Assembly (NCBI RefSeq): GCF_004348895.1
Contig: NZ_RRZK01000029.1
Location: forward strand, 248,001-312,000
Source of the DNA: Pseudomonas vancouverensis
GTDB lineage: Bacteria > Pseudomonadota > Gammaproteobacteria > Pseudomonadales > Pseudomonadaceae
Length of the DNA: 64,000 bases
Reading direction: 5' to 3'
Shown: one piece after another, positions 25,073-33,038 of the stretch
Numbering within the stretch: the stretch's first letter is position 1
Layout: the number at the start of each line of letters is the position of its first letter
Translations under genes and position numbers: made by a program
The notes under the pieces: generated by a model
What the model saw: only the letters and a program-made list of their open reading frames with translations
Databases searched by the model: none
Told to the model about the DNA's origin: nothing

Positions 25073-25702
25073 ATGTCGAACTTAGTGACCAATGTTGGAC
25101 ACGCTCATGGCCACGATGACCATGGGCACGATGAACATCACCACGACTCGGGCGAGATGACCGTATACGGTTTCTGGCTCTACCTGATGACCGACTGCAT
25201 TCTGTTTGCGTCGATCTTCGCGGTGTACGCAGTACTGGTAAACAACGTAGCGGGTGGCCCGGCGGGCCACGACATCTTCGAACTGCCTTACGTGCTGGGC
25301 GAAACCGCTCTGCTGTTGTTCAGCTCGATCACCTACGGCTTCGCCATGCTGGCGTTCTTCCGTGGCAACAAGAAGCAGGTCCTGGGCTGGCTGGCCATGA
25401 CCTTCCTGTTCGGCGCCGGCTTCATCGGCATGGAAATCAACGAGTTCCACCTGTTGATCTCCGAGGGCTACGGCCCTAGCCGTTCCGGCTTCCTGTCCGG
25501 GTTCTTCACCCTGGTCGGCACCCACGGTCTGCACGTGACCAGTGGTCTGATCTGGATGGCGATCATGATGTATCAGGTCAACAAGCACGGCCTGACCGCG
25601 ACCAACAAGACCCGTCTGAGCTGCCTGAGCCTGTTCTGGCACTTCCTGGACGTTGTGTGGATCTGCGTATTCACCGTTGTTTACCTGATGGGGACTATGT
25701 AA
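25073..25702 (+). CDS. cyoC: Cytochrome bo3 ubiquinol oxidase subunit III
   Basis: The 209-residue membrane protein has five membrane segments and the CyoC signatures (MEINEFHLLISEGYGPSRSGFLSGFFTLVGTHGLHVTSG). The N-terminus is histidine-rich (GHAHGHDDHGHDEHHHDSG), which could bind metal. It starts three bases after cyoB and ends directly before the cyoD ATG. Confidence 0.95.
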   Translation: MSNLVTNVGHAHGHDDHGHDEHHHDSGEMTVYGFWLYLMTDCILFASIFAVYAVLVNNVAGGPAGHDIFELPYVLGETALLLFSSITYGFAMLAFFRGNKKQVLGWLAMTFLFGAGFIGMEINEFHLLISEGYGPSRSGFLSGFFTLVGTHGLHVTSGLIWMAIMMYQVNKHGLTATNKTRLSCLSLFWHFLDVVWICVFTVVYLMGTM

Positions 25703-26041
25703 ATGGCTAACGCATCACATTCCCATGGCCACGACGACGCCGGCCACGGCAGCGTCAAGTCCTACGCCATCGGCTTCATCCTGTCGGTCATCCTCACCAT
25801 CATTCCGTTCGGTCTGGTGATGTACCCGACACTGCCGAAGTCGATCACGCTGATGATCGTGCTGGCATTCGCCGTGATCCAGGTGCTGGTGCACCTGGTG
25901 TACTTCCTGCACCTGGACCGTTCGGCTGCGCAGCGTAACAACGTGATTGCGTTTGTCTTCGCCGCGATCGTGATTGTCCTGCTGGTTGGCCTGTCGCTGT
26001 GGATCATGTTCAGCATCCACACGTTCATGATGGCGAAGTGA
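25703..26041 (+). CDS. cyoD: Cytochrome bo3 ubiquinol oxidase subunit IV
   Basis: The 112-residue protein has three membrane segments and the CyoD motif VLVHLVYFLHLDRS. Like CyoC it has a short histidine-rich N-terminus (ASHSHGHDDAGHGS). CyoD assists assembly of the CuB site of subunit I. The ATG directly follows the cyoC stop. Confidence 0.93.
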   Translation: MANASHSHGHDDAGHGSVKSYAIGFILSVILTIIPFGLVMYPTLPKSITLMIVLAFAVIQVLVHLVYFLHLDRSAAQRNNVIAFVFAAIVIVLLVGLSLWIMFSIHTFMMAK

Positions 26042-26052
26042 GGTAAGTCCGC

Positions 26053-26940
26053 ATGTCCTTCAAGCACTTTATCCAAATCACCAAACCGGGGATCATTTTC
26101 GGTAACGTGCTTTCTGTGGCAGGCGGATTTTTCCTGGCCTCCAAAGGGCATGTCGATCTGGCCATCTTCCTGGCCGCCATGATCGGCACGTCCCTGGTGG
26201 TTGCCTCCGGTTGCGTGTTCAACAACTGCATCGACCGCGACATCGACCTGAAGATGGAACGCACCAAGAACCGGGTGCTGGTCCAGGGCTTGATCTCCCT
26301 GAAACTGGCCCTGATCTATGCGACCGTCCTGGGTGTCGCCGGCGTTGCGCTGTTGTACAAGGTGGCCAATCCGTTGGCGGCGTTGTTCGCCGTCATCGGC
26401 TTCGTCATCTACGTCGGCTTCTACAGCCTGTACCTCAAGCGCAAGTCGGTTCACGGCACGCTGGTGGGCAGCCTGTCGGGCGCCATGCCGCCGGTGATCG
26501 GTTACGTCGCCGTCAGCAACAACTTCGACATGGCCGCGCTGACCCTGCTGGTGATGTTCAGCCTGTGGCAGATGCCGCATTCCTACGCCATCGCGATCTT
26601 CCGCTTCAACGATTACCTGGCCGCATCGATTCCGGTGCTGCCAGTCAAGCGCGGGATCGAAGTGGCCAAGAAGCACATCCTGCTCTACATCCTGGCCTTC
26701 CTCGTGGCGACCTTGATGCTGACCTTCAGCGGCTACGCCGGCATGAGCTACCTCGCCGTCGCCGCAGCCATGGGCATGTACTGGTTGTACATGGCCTGGA
26801 CCGGCTACAAGGCAGTGGATGACACGGTCTGGGCACGCAAGCTGTTCGTGTTCTCGATCTTCACCATTACCGCGTTGAGCGTGGCGATGTCCCTGGACTT
26901 CAAAGTGCCGACCGAGTTGCTGCTGACATACGCGCCTTAA
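26053..26940 (+). CDS. cyoE: Protoheme IX farnesyltransferase (haem O synthase)
   Basis: The 295-residue UbiA-type prenyltransferase has about nine membrane segments and the prenyl-diphosphate/Mg motif NNCIDRDIDLKMERTKNR. It attaches a farnesyl group to haem b to make the haem O needed by CyoB. It begins 11 bases after cyoD with GAGGT before the start and is the last gene of the operon; a strong terminator follows. Confidence 0.95.
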   Translation: MSFKHFIQITKPGIIFGNVLSVAGGFFLASKGHVDLAIFLAAMIGTSLVVASGCVFNNCIDRDIDLKMERTKNRVLVQGLISLKLALIYATVLGVAGVALLYKVANPLAALFAVIGFVIYVGFYSLYLKRKSVHGTLVGSLSGAMPPVIGYVAVSNNFDMAALTLLVMFSLWQMPHSYAIAIFRFNDYLAASIPVLPVKRGIEVAKKHILLYILAFLVATLMLTFSGYAGMSYLAVAAAMGMYWLYMAWTGYKAVDDTVWARKLFVFSIFTITALSVAMSLDFKVPTELLLTYAP

Positions 26941-26958
26941 GCGTCGGATGCTGTAAAC

Positions 26959-26995
26959 AAAAGCCCCGCCTTCGAGAGAAGAGCGGGGCTTTTTT
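26959..26995 (+). terminator. Intrinsic terminator after cyoE
   Basis: Arms AAAAGCCCCGC and GCGGGGCTTTT around a 13-base loop, followed by more T residues. A-tracts on the other side let it also terminate the convergent MocR gene. Confidence 0.92.
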
Positions 26996-27024
26996 GTTGG
27001 GTTGCCACCGGAAAGTACGGCCAG

Positions 27025-28443
27025 TTACTTGCCCTGCGCATCCAGCAACCGGAAAAACCGCTCCCGCACCTGCAAGCTGTCGCTGTGCGCCACATTGAAA
27101 CGCATGAAGTGACTGGCATCAGCCGCCTTGCTGAGCAGGGTGCCCGGTGCCAGCACCAGGTTGTCTTCCAGGCCCTGGCGAGCCAGGTGTTCGGCGTGCA
27201 ACCCCTCGGGCAATCGCACCCAGATGAACACGCCTTCCCCCGGCAGTGACGACAGCGAACACCCGGCCTCGGCCAGCCAGCCGGCCACGCGGCTGTTCGA
27301 TTCATACAGGCGGTCCACCGTGCGCCGCGCATGCTTGGCATAGCTGCCGTCGTTGAGCATGGTGCAGGTGATCTGCTCCGCCAGCTCCGAGGTCACCCCG
27401 CCGCAGGCCATTTTCAGCGCGACCATGCGTGCCGCCAGTTGCGGCGAGAGCACGGAGTAGCTGACGCGGCTGTTGGCGGTCAGGGTCTTGGAGAAGCCGG
27501 AGACGTAACTCACATTGTCCAGCCCGCTCGCTGCCAGACGCGGAGTGCGGCGTTGCTGGATGTCGCAGTACAGGTCGTCTTCGACAATGTGGAAGCCATG
27601 GCGATGGCTCAGCTCCAGCAAGCGGTACACCTGCGCCGGGCTGAACGAGTGGCCTGTCGGGTTGTGCAGCGTGCTGTTGGTCATGTACAGCACGGGTTTG
27701 TGCGCGATCAGCAGTTGCTCGAAGGCGTCCAGGTCCATGCCGTCGCGATCCCGGGCGATGGTGATGACCTTGGCCCCGTGCAACGCGAGGTTGGCGTGCA
27801 TGTTGAAGTAGCACGGGTCGTCCAACAGCACGGTGTCACCGGGTTTGACCAGCAGGCGCATCAGCAGGTCGATGGCCTGCATGGTGTTGGCGGTGGTGAT
27901 GATCTGGTCCACCGGCGCCTCGATGCCGAAGGTTGCCAGCTTCACCCGCAGTGCCTGACGTAGTGGCATGTAACCGCCGGCAACACCGTACTCGCCCATG
28001 CGCAACGAGGTCGCACGCAGAGTGCCGCGTACGGCCTTGAGCAGTTCTTCGGCAGGCAACCAGGAGGTAGGCAGGAAGCCGCAGCCGGGGCGCAGGGCGC
28101 CGTTGTCCAGCAATAGGGCGCGGCGTACCACGCTGAGGGTGTCTTGAGGTTGCAAGTCCGGGCCGGTGCCGCTTTGCAGGGCCGCGCTCGAGCGGTGCAC
28201 GTAATGCCCCGAGCCCTGGCGCGACACCACCAGGCCCTTGGCCCGCAAGCGGTCCAGCGCATCGACCACCGTGGACTTGCCCACGTTCATCATGTCGGAG
28301 AGTTCGCGAATCGGCGGCAGTTTGGCGCCGTGGGGCAGGCCGCCGGTGCTGATGGCCTGGGTCAGCTGATCGACGATCTGCTGCACCAGCGGCACGCCGG
28401 GCTCGAATTCAATGGCTTTGATGACTGCACGTTGAACCTGCAT
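27025..28443 (-). CDS. MocR-type regulator (GntR HTH fused to class I aminotransferase)
   Basis: The 472-residue protein has an N-terminal GntR winged helix (about residues 10-82; KLPPIRELSDMMNVGKSTVVDALDRL) joined to a fold-type I PLP domain (about 105-465). PLP residues are intact: N261 in HNPTG, D290 in EDDLY and K319 in SGFSKT. MocR proteins sense amino acids or PLP derivatives, usually controlling the divergent gene. Here that is the first gene of a putative biosynthetic cluster, 148 bases away, so pathway control is likely. An inverted repeat sits directly in front of its own start. Confidence 0.88.
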   Translation of the reverse strand: MQVQRAVIKAIEFEPGVPLVQQIVDQLTQAISTGGLPHGAKLPPIRELSDMMNVGKSTVVDALDRLRAKGLVVSRQGSGHYVHRSSAALQSGTGPDLQPQDTLSVVRRALLLDNGALRPGCGFLPTSWLPAEELLKAVRGTLRATSLRMGEYGVAGGYMPLRQALRVKLATFGIEAPVDQIITTANTMQAIDLLMRLLVKPGDTVLLDDPCYFNMHANLALHGAKVITIARDRDGMDLDAFEQLLIAHKPVLYMTNSTLHNPTGHSFSPAQVYRLLELSHRHGFHIVEDDLYCDIQQRRTPRLAASGLDNVSYVSGFSKTLTANSRVSYSVLSPQLAARMVALKMACGGVTSELAEQITCTMLNDGSYAKHARRTVDRLYESNSRVAGWLAEAGCSLSSLPGEGVFIWVRLPEGLHAEHLARQGLEDNLVLAPGTLLSKAADASHFMRFNVAHSDSLQVRERFFRLLDAQGK

Positions 28444-28467
28444 TTTACTGGTCTCTCCGGCAGTAAA
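28444..28467. promoter_or_regulatory. Inverted repeat, candidate MocR operator
   Basis: TTTACTG and CAGTAAA form a perfect 7-bp inverted repeat with a 10-base spacer, ending at the base before the MocR start codon. The position fits autoregulation plus control of the divergent exporter gene. Nearer that gene, a small GC hairpin (CGGGCAATCGCCCG, 28562-28575) is followed by TTTTT, a possible attenuator. Confidence 0.5.
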
Positions 28468-28591
28468 GTTTGTTGGATTCTATACGAACTTGCTCTGATC
28501 AGGACAAGCCTCTGTCTCTACCATCGCCTTACAGACTTTTCCGATTGTCGACCCTTGCGGGCGGGCAATCGCCCGGTTTTTGAGGTGTGGC

Positions 28592-29692
28592 ATGAGTGTC
28601 GAAACAACGGTAGCGGTGGCTAAACCGGTCATTAATCTTCGCTTATTCACGATCCGTATCATCACCGCAGTGTCGCTGTTCGCGGTATTGGGCAAGGCCA
28701 ACGTCTGGCTCGACACCGCCACCAACAGCATCCTGGCCCTCGGTTATCGCGCTCTGTTGCTGCTGTTGCCGCTGACCTTGCTGGTGCTCGGCCGGCGTTC
28801 CCTCAGCGTCACGCTGCTATGCGCCGGGCTCGGCCTGATCCTGCTGGCGCTCACCAGCAACCAAGGGTTGGTGATGTTCGCGGCCGCGTTGTTTGCGTAC
28901 GGCATCGCCATTGCCGGATATCTGATCAAAAGCGAAGCGGCGCAGACCAAGGAAGGCGCGGCCTATAACCGGGTCGCCATGAACATGGGCAGCCTGGTGG
29001 CCGGTTTGATCCTGCTGTCGCCACTGCTCACGCCAACCATGTTTTTCCTCGGCGCAGCAGCCTTCGTGCTGCTGTGCCTGCCGATTGCCCTGGGCGCGAC
29101 GTTCAGCACCGAGCCAGTGGTGGCCCGTCCGGCATCTCAGACCGCCAACAGCTGGGGCAACAAGCTGCCCTGGGTCATCGCCGGCATCATCATGGGCATC
29201 AAGCTGTTCGGCGTGTTTTCGATCCTGCCGCAAGCGATCCTGCTCAAGACCGGCGAGTTGCCGACCTGGTACGGGCTGATGCTGATCCTCAACAGCGCCG
29301 TGGTGGTGTTCGCCCAGGTGCCGGTGATGAAGCTGATCGAGCGCACCGGCCGCTTCAAGGTCGTTGCCGTGATCGGCATCATCGTCGGCGGCTTTGCCGT
29401 GCTGTCCTCACCGGCCGCCTTCCACGTCGAAACCCTGGTCGGCGCGTTGATCTGGGTGGCCCTGCTGTCCATCGCCGAATGCGCCTTCAGCTATCTCGAT
29501 TACTTCTCGGTCAAGCAGAACAACATGTTCGTCAAGGAAGTGTCCCTGGGTGTCGGGGCCGGGCTGACGGTGTTGGTCATGCGGGTGGTGCCGGCGCCGT
29601 ACAACGCGCTGGTGCTGGCTGCCATCGGGGCCGGGGGGATTCTGGCCTGGTACTGGCTCAACCGTAAATCCAACGCGTCGCTGCATGACTGA
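28592..29692 (+). CDS. MFS-type transporter
   Basis: The 366-residue protein has about eleven hydrophobic segments spread along its length, ending with a short basic tail (NRKSNASLHD), and resembles major facilitator proteins (FAYGIAIAGYLIKSEAAQ..., VMKLIERTGRFKVVAVIGIIVGG). It is the first gene of the ten-gene plus-strand block and probably exports the product or imports a precursor. It is somewhat short for the family (usually ~400), so one helix may be missing. I chose ATG 28592 over an upstream TTG. Confidence 0.75.
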   Translation: MSVETTVAVAKPVINLRLFTIRIITAVSLFAVLGKANVWLDTATNSILALGYRALLLLLPLTLLVLGRRSLSVTLLCAGLGLILLALTSNQGLVMFAAALFAYGIAIAGYLIKSEAAQTKEGAAYNRVAMNMGSLVAGLILLSPLLTPTMFFLGAAAFVLLCLPIALGATFSTEPVVARPASQTANSWGNKLPWVIAGIIMGIKLFGVFSILPQAILLKTGELPTWYGLMLILNSAVVVFAQVPVMKLIERTGRFKVVAVIGIIVGGFAVLSSPAAFHVETLVGALIWVALLSIAECAFSYLDYFSVKQNNMFVKEVSLGVGAGLTVLVMRVVPAPYNALVLAAIGAGGILAWYWLNRKSNASLHD

Positions 29693-29734
29693 GTCATCGC
29701 CGTCTGGTTTTTCACTTTGCAAGTCGGGGGCAAC

Positions 29735-31015
29735 ATGAATACGACTTCATGCGTAGTAGTGGTCGGGTACAACGGCAGTCGGGTTCACGACATTCAGAAA
29801 CTGCGCGACCTGTGCAAGTCGCTCTACAACGCCAGACTGATCCTGGTTGTGGAGCAGATCCAGCCCCACGATGACCAGGTGGCGGATCATGTGTGCAGCA
29901 CCTCGCTGGCCGAGAAAAATGTGGCGGCGTCCCTTGAACTGGTCGCTGGCTGCCTGAGTGCCGACCGCTGGAAACTGATCGGCGTGCTGCCGTTTTCCGA
30001 CCGTGGCGTGTTGCTGGGGGCGGCGCTGGCCAGTCACTTCGGCCTGCCCGGCATTAGCCCGGATGAAGCGCGAGCCGGCCTCGACAAGCAGATTTTTCGC
30101 CGGCTTGAAGCCGCTGCCAGCACCTCGCCTGCAGAGTACCGGCCTGTGCTGTCGACCCGCGTCGAAAGCCTGCCGGAGCTGCGCCAGCGGGTGGTTGAAC
30201 TGGGTGGGCGAGCGTTCATCAAGCCGGCTTGTGAAGGTGCCAGCCGCGGCTGCCGGGTGATTCATCATCCTTCGGAATGCGACGACGCCTGGCACGCACT
30301 CAAGCCGTACCGCGAAGGCGGCATCGTCCTTGAAGAGCTGGTCCAGAACGCCCGTGAGTACAGCTGGGACTATGTCGCCGGCAGTACCTGGGTCACGGAA
30401 AAAACCACCACCGAAGGCGCTTACCGTGCGGAGATCCAGCAAGTGGTGCCCGCGCCTTTGCCGTCCGAAGTTCAAGCGCGACTGATGGCGGCGGGGCGGC
30501 ACATGTCCGAACTGGTGGCCGCTGATAACGGTGCCTGGCACAACGAAGTGTTCCTGCGCAGCGACAACCTCACCTCGGCCGTGGAAACCAACATGCGCCC
30601 CGGCGGCATGCACATCTGGGACCTGGCCAAGCGCGCCTTCGTCGATTTCGACCCCTGGGAGCGCTGGGTGCGCTGGGCGGTGGAAGGCAAGACCGAAGAT
30701 TACCAACCCGTTGCCCGTGGCTACTGCGGCATTCGGCTGCTCAGGGCCCCGGCCGGCGGCATTTTACGCAGGACACCCGACATCCAGACCCTGGCCCGTG
30801 CACTGCGAATCGAATTGGTGGAAGGGGTCTACGCCAAGCGCATCGGCGACTCGGTCACGGCACTGGTAAAGGACAACTTCTCGTTCATCGGCCACATCGT
30901 GCTGTTCAACGAACACTACGGGCAGCTCAGCAACGACTTGCTGCGCCTGGCCGAGGCGATCGAGTCGGGCACTGAAGTCACCTGCCTGGCACCGGCCTCC
31001 CGTGCGGTGTGCTGA
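29735..31015 (+). CDS. ATP-grasp domain ligase
   Basis: The 426-residue protein carries an ATP-grasp fold: an N-terminal Rossmann-like part (residues 1-110, VVVVGYNGSRVHDIQKL), the nucleotide-binding strand RAFIKPACEGASRGCRVI (about 165-182), hinge IVLEELV, and the Mg-binding motif AVETNMRPGG (about 283-292). Such enzymes activate a carboxylate as acyl phosphate and join it to an amine, as in L-amino acid ligases. GGGGG precedes the ATG. No NRPS or acyl-CoA ligase is in the block, so this is the prime candidate for a condensation step. Confidence 0.82.
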   Translation: MNTTSCVVVVGYNGSRVHDIQKLRDLCKSLYNARLILVVEQIQPHDDQVADHVCSTSLAEKNVAASLELVAGCLSADRWKLIGVLPFSDRGVLLGAALASHFGLPGISPDEARAGLDKQIFRRLEAAASTSPAEYRPVLSTRVESLPELRQRVVELGGRAFIKPACEGASRGCRVIHHPSECDDAWHALKPYREGGIVLEELVQNAREYSWDYVAGSTWVTEKTTTEGAYRAEIQQVVPAPLPSEVQARLMAAGRHMSELVAADNGAWHNEVFLRSDNLTSAVETNMRPGGMHIWDLAKRAFVDFDPWERWVRWAVEGKTEDYQPVARGYCGIRLLRAPAGGILRRTPDIQTLARALRIELVEGVYAKRIGDSVTALVKDNFSFIGHIVLFNEHYGQLSNDLLRLAEAIESGTEVTCLAPASRAVC

Positions 31016-31063
31016 ACCGATAGCAATCAAAGTTTTGCATTCTTGATTAAGAGGGTTTCATTG

Positions 31064-31555
31064 ATGAATCACATGACCTGCGATGAACGCTTCATCGCCC
31101 TGGCCAAGGAATTTGGTTACGACATCTACGGCGAAAACACCGCAGGCGGCCATTACGCACCCTTGATCCGGCATCACGACGAGCTTTACGTCAGTGGCCT
31201 GGTGCCGCGCATGAACGGCAAGATTCATTACCCTGGCCGGGTCGGCCTGGACCTCAGCCTGGCCGATGCCCAGGCGGCGGCGAGCATCAGCGCCATGCGT
31301 GGCCTGGCATTGATCGTTGACGCCATCGGTTCGCTGGACAAGATCAAGTCGCTGATCCGGGTGACCGTGTACGTGAAGTCGACGGCGGATTTCGTCGACC
31401 TGAGCGAAGTGGCCAACGGCGCGTCGGACGTGTTCAGCCATGTACTGGGTGATGCGGGTAAACACACGCGGACCACGGTCGGTGTTTATCAGTTACCGAA
31501 GAATGCCGCGATTGAAGTGGACATGATTGCTGCCTTGCGCCCTTCACCACTCTAA
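31064..31555 (+). CDS. RidA-family protein
   Basis: The 163-residue protein has the RidA/YjgF fold: LYVSGLVPRMNGKIHYPG, ASISAMRGLALIVDAIGSLDKIKSLIRVTVYVKSTADF and IEVDMIAAL, with the conserved arginine (IRVTVYV) and glutamate. RidA proteins hydrolyse reactive enamines/imines made by PLP enzymes; some relatives are dedicated pathway enzymes. GAGGG lies eight bases before ATG 31064; an ATG three codons on is possible. Its place beside an aminotransferase and a KamA-like gene fits imine handling. Confidence 0.82.
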   Translation: MNHMTCDERFIALAKEFGYDIYGENTAGGHYAPLIRHHDELYVSGLVPRMNGKIHYPGRVGLDLSLADAQAAASISAMRGLALIVDAIGSLDKIKSLIRVTVYVKSTADFVDLSEVANGASDVFSHVLGDAGKHTRTTVGVYQLPKNAAIEVDMIAALRPSPL

Positions 31556-31571
31556 AAGAACACGGCTTTAC

Positions 31572-31606
31572 AGCGCTAAACCATTAACTTAAGGTTTAGC
31601 GCTAAA
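31572..31606. promoter_or_regulatory. Perfect inverted repeat with nested palindrome
   Basis: AGCGCTAAACC (31572-31582) and GGTTTAGCGCT (31593-31603) are perfect 11-bp arms around a 10-base loop. The right arm lies within a second perfect palindrome, TTTAGCGCTAAA (31595-31606). No T-tract follows, so this looks more like a protein-binding site or processing hairpin than a terminator. It lies 28 bases before the cupin start. Confidence 0.55.
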
Positions 31607-31633
31607 GTGTGAAAGTTAAAAAAGGACGTACGA

Positions 31634-32119
31634 ATGGATAACTTTCAAGGTGCGTTTTTTTCTTATGCGGATTTTCGCAAGAACTTGCATCATAAACCGG
31701 TCAGCGCCAAAGTCTGGCGTCATTCCGAACTGGCTGGAATGCGGCAGACCCTCGAAGCCAGTGACGTCGACATTGTCGCCTTGGCTCATGACAAAAGCCT
31801 GCAAGGCTGCGAAGTCACTCCAGGTATGGCGATAGCCATGCAATGGCTGAACCCGGGCGTGACGCTCAACGGCCATGCCCATTCCTGGTGGCATCTGTTC
31901 ATCATCCAGTGCGGCAATGGCCTGCTGACCCTGGGCGATGCCGACGAGGTGAACGTCAGCAGCGGTGATGTGCTGCTGGTGCCGGCCTGGACCCGCCACG
32001 GCTTCGTCAACACCAGCAAACACGAGCCTTTGGCGATGCTGAACATGAGCAACATGCCGCAAATGGCGCTGCTGTCCAACTTCGCCGACAGCCAGGGTTT
32101 GATCACCACCCAAGCGTAA
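31634..32119 (+). CDS. Cupin-domain protein
   Basis: The 161-residue protein has a single cupin barrel: motif 1 in LNPGVTLNGHAHSWWHLFIIQCGNGLLTL (about residues 74-102) with HxH plus a third histidine, and motif 2 in DVLLVPAWTRHGFVN (about 115-129) with the last metal histidine. It should bind a divalent metal. Function could be enzymatic or sensory; the context suggests a pathway enzyme. AAAGGA precedes the start. The gene is bracketed by an inverted repeat and a terminator, so it may be its own transcription unit. Confidence 0.78.
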   Translation: MDNFQGAFFSYADFRKNLHHKPVSAKVWRHSELAGMRQTLEASDVDIVALAHDKSLQGCEVTPGMAIAMQWLNPGVTLNGHAHSWWHLFIIQCGNGLLTLGDADEVNVSSGDVLLVPAWTRHGFVNTSKHEPLAMLNMSNMPQMALLSNFADSQGLITTQA

Positions 32120-32145
32120 TCACTCCTTACCCTTTCCCCTGGGAA

Positions 32146-32210
32146 CCGGCTTGCTGGCGATAGCGTCCTCGAGATCGCATCGCCAGCCAGCCGGTTTTTG
32201 CGTTTTTTTT
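32146..32210 (+). terminator. REP-type hairpin terminator inside the putative cluster
   Basis: Arms CCGGCTTGCTGGCGAT and ATCGCCAGCCAGCCGG (32146-32194) form a long stem, followed by TTTTTGCGTTTTTTTT. The GCTTGCTGGCGAT core is a second Pseudomonas REP type, different from the GAGCTTGCTCGCGAT elements elsewhere in the window. It should separate cupin transcription from the GST operon. Confidence 0.8.
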
Positions 32211-32250
32211 CGCCCCCCCCTCACACCGCTGATTACTCGACAAAATCAAC

Positions 32251-32285
32251 TTTCTGTATCGATTGAAACGAACAATTTCTGTATC
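32251..32285. promoter_or_regulatory. Direct repeats upstream of the GST gene, candidate activator site
   Basis: TTTCTGTATC occurs twice in the same orientation, at 32251-32260 and 32276-32285, 25 bases apart start to start, in an AT-rich stretch 77-111 bases before the GST start. Direct repeats of this size are typical MocR targets, so either flanking MocR protein could bind here. No ideal -35/-10 pair is evident. Confidence 0.45.
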
Positions 32286-32361
32286 TATTCATGTTTGAGG
32301 CAACTAACTACGATCACTTCAAATGCACGTTAATTCCTGCAGTCAGTGAACGGAGTGTTGT

Positions 32362-33006
32362 ATGGAAGACAGCAAGCTGAAACTCTATGTTGGCGCAGAT
32401 TATGTCAGCGCTTTTGCAATGTCGGCATTTGTCGCGCTCAAGGAGAAGCAACTTTCATTTGAGTTTGTCACGGTGGATTTGAAAGCGCGTGATAACTATA
32501 AAGTAACTTATCGCGATCTTTCATTGACCTGCAAAGTACCCACCTTACTTGACGAAAGCTTCGCGTTGTCAGAATCCTCAGCCATCGCCGAATACCTCGA
32601 CGAACGCTTCCCGAACCATAAAAAACTCTACCCCCAGGACTTCAAGCAGCGTGCCCGCGCCCGGCAATTGCAGGCCTGGCTGCGCAGCGACTTGCTGGTG
32701 GTGCGCAAGGAGCGGCCGTTCGACCTGGTGTACTTCGGCAAAAAAGACACGGCGCTGACCGATGAAGCCAAGGCGGTGGTCGAGCGCCTGTTTTTCGTCG
32801 CCGAGCACTTGCTGGAGGAGGGCGCAGAGCACCTGTTCGGTGACTGGAGTATCGCCGACACCGACCTGGCCATCCTACTCAACCGTCTGGTCGCCAACGG
32901 TGATGCGGTGCCCCCTCGACTGGTCGCTTATGTGCGTCGCCAGTGGGATCGCGACAGCGTGCGGGCGTGGATGGACATAGAGCGCAAAGCGCCGGCCATC
33001 GCCTAA
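32362..33006 (+). CDS. Glutathione S-transferase-like protein
   Basis: The 214-residue protein has a thioredoxin-like N-terminal GST domain (residues 5-85; KVPTLLDESFALSESSAIAEYLDERFP with the cis-proline and ESSA glutathione-binding motif) and a helical C-terminal domain (about 95-205). It resembles the YfcF group. In a biosynthetic setting GST-fold proteins can isomerise or add thiols; detoxification is the alternative. It is the first gene after the internal terminator, 32 bases before the KamA-like gene. Confidence 0.82.
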   Translation: MEDSKLKLYVGADYVSAFAMSAFVALKEKQLSFEFVTVDLKARDNYKVTYRDLSLTCKVPTLLDESFALSESSAIAEYLDERFPNHKKLYPQDFKQRARARQLQAWLRSDLLVVRKERPFDLVYFGKKDTALTDEAKAVVERLFFVAEHLLEEGAEHLFGDWSIADTDLAILLNRLVANGDAVPPRLVAYVRRQWDRDSVRAWMDIERKAPAIA

Positions 33007-33038
33007 CCACTCTCAGGGCCAACATCAGGAGCGCTGCC

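Noticed and set aside
28562..28585. GC hairpin plus T-run as a true terminator of an upstream gene
   Set aside because: No plus-strand gene precedes it; it can only be a leader element of the exporter gene, so it is mentioned as a possible attenuator only.
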